From JBCCGI01 sp039029355 (GTDB lineage: Bacteria; Planctomycetota; UBA1135; GCA-002686595), in the NCBI GenBank assembly GCA_039029355.1, contig JBCCGI010000003.1, forward strand, positions 62,001 through 126,000: a stretch of 64,000 bases of DNA, written 5' to 3'. Position 1 is the first letter of the stretch, and the number at the start of each line of letters is the position of its first letter. The notes beneath the pieces were generated by a model. The model worked only from the letters and a program-made list of their open reading frames with translations. It ran no database searches and was not told the DNA's origin. Position numbers and translations under genes: made by a program. Of the stretch, positions 54,605 through 61,600 are shown piece by piece.

Positions 54605-56358
54605 GGGCGCTCCTCGCCTGCGGCGGCAGCGCGCGCCGCCTCGAGGTCGTCCAGGCGCTGCTGCACGCGCGCGTCGCCCGCGGCGAGCCCCTGGAGCGGC
54701 AGCAGGCCGTTGCGGGCGCCCTCGAGGTTGCCCATGCGGATCAGGAGATCGATCAGCATCAGCCGCGGCTCGACCGCTCCGGGGGCGCGCTCGACGATCA
54801 TGGCCAGGCGGCGGCCGGCGTCGCTGTTCAGCGGCTGCCGCGCGAGGACCTCGCCGAGGACCTCGGTCGCCTCGGGATAGCGGGTGCCGACGATCAGCAC
54901 CTCGGCCAGCCGCATGCGTGCCGAGACGATCGAGTCGTCCAGCTCGACGGCGCGCCGCAGGTGCGGCTCGGCCTCGGCGTTCTTGCCCGCGTCGATCAGG
55001 AGCTGCCCCAGCTTGTTGTGCAGCTCGGGCGTGTCGCGCAGCCCGATGCGGTCGACGTAGCGGAAGTGCCCGAGGCTCGCAGCAACCGCGCGCGTGCGCT
55101 CGGCCGAGGGGCGTGGGAGCGTCGACGCCATCCGCAGGTTGTGGTCCCCGAGGCGCTGGTGTGTCTGCACGAAGCCCGAGTGGGCGGTGAAGGCGAGGAA
55201 GAGCAGCAGCGCCCCGACCGCGCCGAACCCGGCGCCGGTCAGCTTGGTGCTGCGCTTCAGCAGGTGGTGCTGAAACGTAAGCTCGGCGCGCGAGAGCAGC
55301 CGCCACGCGACGATTGTGCCTACCGCCGCGATGACCGCGAGCCCGATCGACAGCAGGAACGGGACCGCGCCGTACAGCCCGCGGAAGGCGTGCAGGCCGA
55401 AGAGGAACACGGCCGCCATGACGAGCTCTTCGCCCCAGGAGAAGTCGTAGCTCTTCTTCGGCTTCGACTTGGGTCGCTTGGGGGCGCGCGCGGGCGTCGG
55501 CCCGAAGCCGAAGTAGAGCGCGTCCTTGGGGCACACGCTGACGCAGTCGAGGCACTTCATGCAGCCCGCGTCGACCACCATGGCGTACTGCGCCACCTCG
55601 CGCCGCACGTCGACGTTGCTGGTGCACGTGGCCGTGCAGTGGCCGCAGCCCTCGCACGCGTCGGTGACCCGGATCCGGCCCTTGGCGACGCGGTCCACCG
55701 CTCCGAAGAGGGCGCCGTACGGGCAGCCGTAGGTGCAAAAACCCTTGGCGCCCAGCAGGTAGACGATCAGGAACCCGTCCACGAAGAACGTCAAGAGCGC
55801 CATCCACGGCCCCGGAAAGGTCTCCCACAGGGCGTTGGTCGTCAGGTGCTCGCTGAAGCCCGGAAACGCCGGGGACTCGGGGAAGCGGATCGCCGGCGGG
55901 AAGAACGAGATCTGCACCCACCGCGCCAGCATCGGCAGCAGGTAGATGTCGACCGCGGCCAGCACCGGCACCCACACGAGCAGCCGCGAGCGGATCGGCC
56001 GTGGCCGCAGACCGACCTTGCCGAGCATCCACGCGCACAGATCCTGCAGCGCAACCACGTGGCACGCCCAGCCGCAGAAGAAGCGGCCGAGGAGCAGCGT
56101 CGACACGACGGCGAGCGCGAGCAGCACGAAGCCCGCGTTGACGAAGCCGTAGGCGAGCGTCTCGAACGCCTCCGACGGCTCCATCGGCGAGATCGACGTA
56201 CCCTTGAGCTTCCAGTGCAGGATGTGCGCGAACGCGATCAGGTGCACGGCCACGAGCACGATCACCCGCCAGCGCGAGCGCTTCGAGGGCCGCACCGACG
56301 CGTCGCACCCCGCCTTGGGGGCGCGCGCCGCGGGCAACGAGGTGCCTGCGGACGCCAC
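54601..56358 (-). CDS. NapH/CcoG-like membrane ferredoxin with C-terminal TPRs
   Basis: The protein has 585 residues from GTG 56358, two bases after the MogA stop. Membrane segments are interrupted by a Cys pair (FFCGWACHVVALQDLCAWM, as in NapH) and, after further membrane segments, a CTYGCPYGALFG motif. Two 4Fe-4S clusters follow: CEGCGHCTATC and CMKCLDCVSVCPKDAL. A hydrophobic stretch precedes about three TPRs at residues about 430-585. NapH-type proteins move electrons from the quinone pool toward periplasmic reductases, though here the terminal acceptor is not encoded. Fusion to TPRs is unusual. Confidence 0.82.
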   Translation of the reverse strand: MASAGTSLPAARAPKAGCDASVRPSKRSRWRVIVLVAVHLIAFAHILHWKLKGTSISPMEPSEAFETLAYGFVNAGFVLLALAVVSTLLLGRFFCGWACHVVALQDLCAWMLGKVGLRPRPIRSRLLVWVPVLAAVDIYLLPMLARWVQISFFPPAIRFPESPAFPGFSEHLTTNALWETFPGPWMALLTFFVDGFLIVYLLGAKGFCTYGCPYGALFGAVDRVAKGRIRVTDACEGCGHCTATCTSNVDVRREVAQYAMVVDAGCMKCLDCVSVCPKDALYFGFGPTPARAPKRPKSKPKKSYDFSWGEELVMAAVFLFGLHAFRGLYGAVPFLLSIGLAVIAAVGTIVAWRLLSRAELTFQHHLLKRSTKLTGAGFGAVGALLLFLAFTAHSGFVQTHQRLGDHNLRMASTLPRPSAERTRAVAASLGHFRYVDRIGLRDTPELHNKLGQLLIDAGKNAEAEPHLRRAVELDDSIVSARMRLAEVLIVGTRYPEATEVLGEVLARQPLNSDAGRRLAMIVERAPGAVEPRLMLIDLLIRMGNLEGARNGLLPLQGLAAGDARVQQRLDDLEAARAAAAGEERP

Positions 56359-56360
56359 CG

Positions 56361-56897
56361 CTACTTCTTCTTTGGCCGGAACACCTGCACCACCTCCGGG
56401 TTGCCCTCGAGGTAGGGCCCGCCGGCGAGCTCGATGCAGTAGGGCACCGCCGGGAAGATCGCGTCCAGGCACACGCGGATCGAGCCGGGCTTCCCGGGCA
56501 GGTTGACCACCAGGCTCTTCCCGAGGATCCCCGCCGTCTGCCGCGACAGGATCGCGGTGGGGACGCCGACGTCGAGCGATGCCTTGCGCATCAGCTCGCC
56601 GAACCCGGGCAGCATCTTCTCGCACACCTCGTCCATCGCCTCGGGCGTGACGTCGCGCGGCGCGGGGCCGGTGCCGCCGGTCGTGCAGATCAGCGCGCAG
56701 CCCTCCTCGGCCAGGGCGCGGATCGCGCCGGTGATGTCGGGGATCTCGTCGGGGATGACCACGCGTCGGTACTCGCACTCGGTGGCGAGGTAGTCGCGCA
56801 GCGCCTCTTCGATGGCGGGACCGGAGAGGTCCTCGTACTCGCCGCGCGAGGCGCGGTCGGAGACGGTCAGGATGCCGATGGTGGGACGGTTGCTCAT
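56361..56897 (-). CDS. mogA: Molybdopterin adenylyltransferase (MogA/MoaB family)
   Basis: The protein has 178 residues from ATG 56897. Motifs GILTVSDRASRGEYEDLSG, TTGGTGPAPRDVTPEA, and GKSLVVNLPGKPGSI define the MogA/MoaB fold. It would adenylylate molybdopterin before molybdate insertion. It is first gene of the operon with the membrane ferredoxin and AKR, and only about 11 kb from the decayed MoaD-like gene, so Mo-cofactor use is likely in the genome. Whether it is MogA or MoaB cannot be fixed by eye. Confidence 0.88.
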   Translation of the reverse strand: MSNRPTIGILTVSDRASRGEYEDLSGPAIEEALRDYLATECEYRRVVIPDEIPDITGAIRALAEEGCALICTTGGTGPAPRDVTPEAMDEVCEKMLPGFGELMRKASLDVGVPTAILSRQTAGILGKSLVVNLPGKPGSIRVCLDAIFPAVPYCIELAGGPYLEGNPEVVQVFRPKKK

Positions 56898-56999
56898 GTT
56901 TCGCGGTGCAGGCGCACTCGGTGCGTGCCTGCGGGGTCGCCCGTGAGTAGAACAGCCACGGGACCTTTGGGGCAAGGCGTGGGACACAGCGGCGGGCAG

Positions 57000-58631
57000 A
57001 TGGGGCAGACTTCCGGCGAGAGCGCGACGTTGGCCGGCAACCTGGCCGCTCTGCGGGCGACTCAGCCCGAGCTGGCGGCGCGGCTGGACGAGCCGCGCGA
57101 CGACTCCCACGTCGACCCCGGGCCGCCGGCTCGGTACCGGCTGCACCGCTCCTGGCTGCCGCTCGAGGAGTCCGGCCCGCCGGCTCCCGGCGAGCTGGAG
57201 GCTGCGGGCGAGGTGCTGCTCGCCGGCGTGGGGGCGGGCGAGCTGCTCGCGCGCCTGCTGGCCGGTGCGTCCGCGGCGCGCGTGACGGCCTGGGACCGCG
57301 ACCCGTCGATGCTGCGCCTGGTCCTCGACGCGCGCGATTGGACCACGCCGCTGCGCGAGGGGCGCCTGCGCTTCGCGCTCGGGACCGACCTGCTCGGCCT
57401 CCCGCTCGGCGGAGGCGCCGCGCTGGTGGAGCATCCGCTGCTGGGCGAGCTCTACCGCCGCGACCTGGCCTTCGCGCGGGCCGTCTCGCGGGCCCCCGGC
57501 GCGAAGCGCGCCGCGATGTGCACCGGTGGGCTGCTGATCGAGTCGCTGTCCGACTCGCTCGAGCGCCTCGACTACCGCGTGTGGCCGCTCGAGCTGCGCC
57601 GCACGTCGGTCGAGGAGATCGAGCGGACGCTCGCGCGCGTCGCGCCCGAGCTGGTCGTCGCGGTCAACTACACGAACGGCCTGGCCGAGCTGTGCGAGCG
57701 CCACGGTGCACGCCTCCTGGCCTGGGAGATCGACCCGACGACCTCGCGCCCGCGCCTCGACGGCCCGGGCTCGACCGCCCGCGTCTTCACCTGGCGCCGG
57801 CGCGGCGTCGAGGAGTTCCGCCGCGCCGGCTTCGCGCACGCGCGCCACCTGCCGCTGGCGGCCGACCACGAGCTGCGACGGCCGGTCGAGTTCACGGCGG
57901 AGGAGCGCGAGCGCTATCGCGCGCCGATCTCATACGTCGGGCAGAGCATGGTCGGCAACGTCGAGACCTTCCAGCGCCGCTTCCTGGCCCTGTGGCAGGC
58001 CTGCGGCGGCGCGCCGGCCGAGGGGCAGAAGTTCATGCAGGACGCGCTGGCGGAGCAGCGCGGTGACTTCTCGCGCTTCCTCCTGCCCCAGCTCCTCGCC
58101 GACCGCGCGCCGCGCCTGGTCGAGGACCACGCGGCCGGCACCGTCGCCGAAGACCCGGCGGTGCTCCTCGGCGAGATCTCGGCCTCGGAGAAGCGCCTGA
58201 CGTACGTCGCGACGCTCGCCGGACTCGGCGTGCAGGTGTGGGGCGACGCCGGCTGGAAGCTCGTCGAGCGCCACGGGGCGCGCTATCGCGGCCCGGCAGG
58301 GCACGGCGACGAGCTGACGCGCATCTACGGCGCGAGCGACGTCAACCTCGACGTCGGCCGCATCTTCCAGGCGGACATCGCGACGATCCGCACCTTCGAT
58401 GTGCTCGCGTGCGGCGGCTTCGCGCTGGTGGAGCACAACCCCGACCTCGAGCAGCTGTTCGAGCTCGGGCGCGAGCTCGAGACCTACCGCACACTCGCCG
58501 AGCTCAAGGAGAAGGCCGCGTACTACGCGACCCACCCCGACGAGCGACGCGCGATCGCCACGCGCGGCCGCGAGGCGGTGCTCGCGCGCCACACGGTGGA
58601 TCGACGGCTGGGGACGATGCTCGAGGCTTGA
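57000..58631 (+). CDS. CgeB-like glycosyltransferase family protein
   Basis: The protein has 543 residues from ATG 57000; GTG 56979 is an alternative. The C-terminal third has glycosyltransferase group 1-like motifs: FDVLACGGFALVEHNPDLEQLFELGRE and AYYATHPDERRAIATRGREAVLA. The middle has VNYTNGLAELCERHGARLLAW, then YVGQSM, as in CgeB-like spore maturation family proteins. The N-terminal third is unrecognised. A role in surface-glycan modification is plausible. Confidence 0.7.
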   Translation: MGQTSGESATLAGNLAALRATQPELAARLDEPRDDSHVDPGPPARYRLHRSWLPLEESGPPAPGELEAAGEVLLAGVGAGELLARLLAGASAARVTAWDRDPSMLRLVLDARDWTTPLREGRLRFALGTDLLGLPLGGGAALVEHPLLGELYRRDLAFARAVSRAPGAKRAAMCTGGLLIESLSDSLERLDYRVWPLELRRTSVEEIERTLARVAPELVVAVNYTNGLAELCERHGARLLAWEIDPTTSRPRLDGPGSTARVFTWRRRGVEEFRRAGFAHARHLPLAADHELRRPVEFTAEERERYRAPISYVGQSMVGNVETFQRRFLALWQACGGAPAEGQKFMQDALAEQRGDFSRFLLPQLLADRAPRLVEDHAAGTVAEDPAVLLGEISASEKRLTYVATLAGLGVQVWGDAGWKLVERHGARYRGPAGHGDELTRIYGASDVNLDVGRIFQADIATIRTFDVLACGGFALVEHNPDLEQLFELGRELETYRTLAELKEKAAYYATHPDERRAIATRGREAVLARHTVDRRLGTMLEA

Positions 58632-58641
58632 GAGCGGCGTG

Positions 58642-61600
58642 CTAGTTCGACAGCACGATCGACGTGACGTTCGACCAGCGCAGCGCGAACGTGCTCGGCT
58701 GCACCACGACCATCTGGAGCGCCAAGCTAGCGCCGAAGATCACGCCGTCGGACGGCAGCGGGAACGGCTGCGACGTCGGGCCGGTCAGCACGCCGGTCAG
58801 CACGACCGGCGCGGCTGCGATGTTGATCAGGCCGACCATCTCCCACGGCGGCGGCAGGTCGAACCAGGCGAGCTGGGTCGAGAACGCGATTCCGAAGATG
58901 CCGCCCGGCTCGCCGTCGAGGTTCGCGGTGAAGCCCACGCCGAGCGGAACGAGCTCCGGCGCGTCGAGGTCGGGGTGGATGCCGGCCAGCGTCGCCAGCG
59001 ACGAACCCGGCTCGACCGTCGGCGTCGGGCTCAGCCCCGCGAGCCGCGCATTCGACGCGCCGACCAGCTCGATCTCGTCGAGCGAGCCGCGGCCGAACAC
59101 CGCCGTCGAGCCCAGCTCGAGGCGCGCGCCCGGCGTGCCCTCGATCGCGCACCGCTGGACGGCGGTGCGGATCGAGCTGCGTACCAGCAGGCCCGGCATG
59201 CCGGCGCCGCCGCGCACCGCGAGCTCGTCGAGCACGACGACGCCCGCGCAGCTCAGCACCTCGACGCCCGGGTTGGGTGAGGTCGGGTTGCCGATCTCAA
59301 GGTCGCTCAGCTCGACGGTGTCGAGGAAGCCCAGGCCCTGGATCGTGACCGGCGCCGCGGTCGTGTCGATCACGACCGGGCCGGTGCCGTCGCCGTAGAT
59401 GCGCAGGCTGCCGACGCCGGGGCCGACGGTGAAGGGCGCGTAGTTGCCGGGTTGCACCAGCACGACCGCCCCGGGGAAGGCGGCGTTCACCGCCGCCTGG
59501 ATCGACCCGAAGGGTGCCGCGGGCCCCACCGACAGCACCGTCGGCGGCAGGCCAGCGCTCCACGGCGTGGCCTCGTCGGTGTCCTGGAGGATGAGCGCGC
59601 CGGCGGTCTTCTTCTCGCTCAGGCGGTAGAAGTACTCCTGCCCCGAAGCGACGGCCGTGTCCGCGAAGGCGTAGAACGACGGGCCGACGGCGGGGAGGTC
59701 CGCCACGACCGCGAAGGGGCCGCCCGCCGCGGTCGCGCGCTCGACGACCCAGCTCGCGGTCGTCGGCGCTTCGATCGCCGAGGTCCAGCTGAGGTCGACG
59801 ACCCCCGGGCCGGCCGCGGCTTCGAAGAAGAACGCCACCGCAGGGTCGTCGATCCACTCGACCAGCCCCAGCGGATCGAACTCGAACGCCGGACCTGCGA
59901 AGTTGCCGGCCGAGTCGGCGAAGGTCAGCGGCGCGCCCCCGGACGTGCGCACGTTCGTCGTGCCGACGCCCAGCGGATCCTCGAAGTCGACCCGCCAGAC
60001 GGTCAGCGGCGCCGCCTGACGGATGTCGAGCAGCACCGAGCCGGCGGCGGGGGAGGGCGACGTCAGCACGCCGTCGCGCAGGTCGATTACGTTCGCGCTG
60101 TCGGAGATCACGACGCCGAGCGGCCCCACGTCCTCGACGCGGAACTCGGTCGCGTCGATCGCGCCGTCGACGCTGACGACGAAGCCGCTGCCCGCGGCGC
60201 CGGCGACGACGGCGGGCTGAGCGGGGCTCCCGAAGAGCTCGAGCAGGCCGCTTTGCGGCACGAGCACGACGGCCGTCGGGCCGAGGCTCAGGCGGCCGTC
60301 GACGCCCACGGCAAGCTCGCCGCTCACCGTCACCGGCCCGGCCAGCATCGTCGCCTCGACGCCGGTCACCTGGAGCCGGCCCGCGGCCTCGATCACCAGC
60401 TCGTCGGTGTCGAGCGCGAGGTCGGTTCCAACCGTCCGTCCGTCGGCGATGCGCAGGCTCGCGGCGCGCAGCGTCGCGCCCGGCAGGTCGGCCGTCAGCA
60501 GCGCGTTCGCATCCCCGTCGAGCTCCACCGTGCCTGCGTTCAGCGCGAAGGCCGCGCTCGCGGTCCAGTCGCCGCCGCAGCGGAACACCGAGCGACCGGT
60601 GGTCGTCCCGATAGCGACGAAGCAGGTGGCGCTTCCGTCGACATCGAACACGTCGTCGCCGCCCTGCTCGGCCGCGAACCAACTCACGGTGCCGCCGATC
60701 AGGCCCGCGTTGCCCTCGACGTGCAGCGTGGCGTCGTCCGCGATCAGCAGCGAGCCGCCGGTCAGGCTGAGGTCTCCGGTGACCGTCGCGTCGAGCGCCG
60801 TGCGCGCACCGCCGGACAGCACGAGGCCGGGCACGCTGCCGTCGCCCGTGGACAGGTCGCCGGTGCCGGTCAGCACCAGCGTACCGTTGGCGGCGTCTCC
60901 GCCGGCCGCGACCCAGTCGCCGACCACGGTGTGCGTCAGACCGCCGAGGTCGACCGCGGCGCCGGCGCCGAGCGCGACATCGCCCGAGGCGTTGATCGCG
61001 CCGTTCGTCGTCAGCGACGTGCCGTCGAGCAGCTCGAGGTCGCGCAGCGACGCCGCGTCGGTCAGCGTGCGGCTCCCAGCGGCGATGGTCAGGTCGGAAA
61101 GCGCGAGTCCGGTTCCGCCGACGGTCGACGCGATCGCGCCGTCGAGGACGACGCGGCCGTCCGTCGGCGCGTATCCCGAGTCGGACGACCACGCGCCGCC
61201 GCAGCGGAGCACGGCCCCGGCGGCGTGCGCCCCGGACGTCGCACCGGCCAGCAGCACGTCGCCCTCGACGTCGAGCACGCCCGCCGACGCGAGGGAGAGC
61301 GCGCCGCCGGTGAAGGTCGCGTTGCCCGCGACCACGACGGTCGCGCCGCTCTGCACGTCGATCGAACCCGCGGTCATCGCGAGGTCGCCTTCGACCGCCG
61401 CGGCCCCGAACGGGTGCGCGCCGGCCAGCAGCCGCAGCTCGGGCAGCGAGCCGCCCCCCAGGTCGACCGGCCCGGCGCCGTCGAGGTCGAGGCGCCCGCC
61501 GCCGGTGATGCTGGCGCCGCTCGACGTGACGCCGCCGCCGACGGTGTGCGTGAACCCGCCGGTGTCCCACGCGGACGTGGCGTCGCCCAACGCGACCGCG

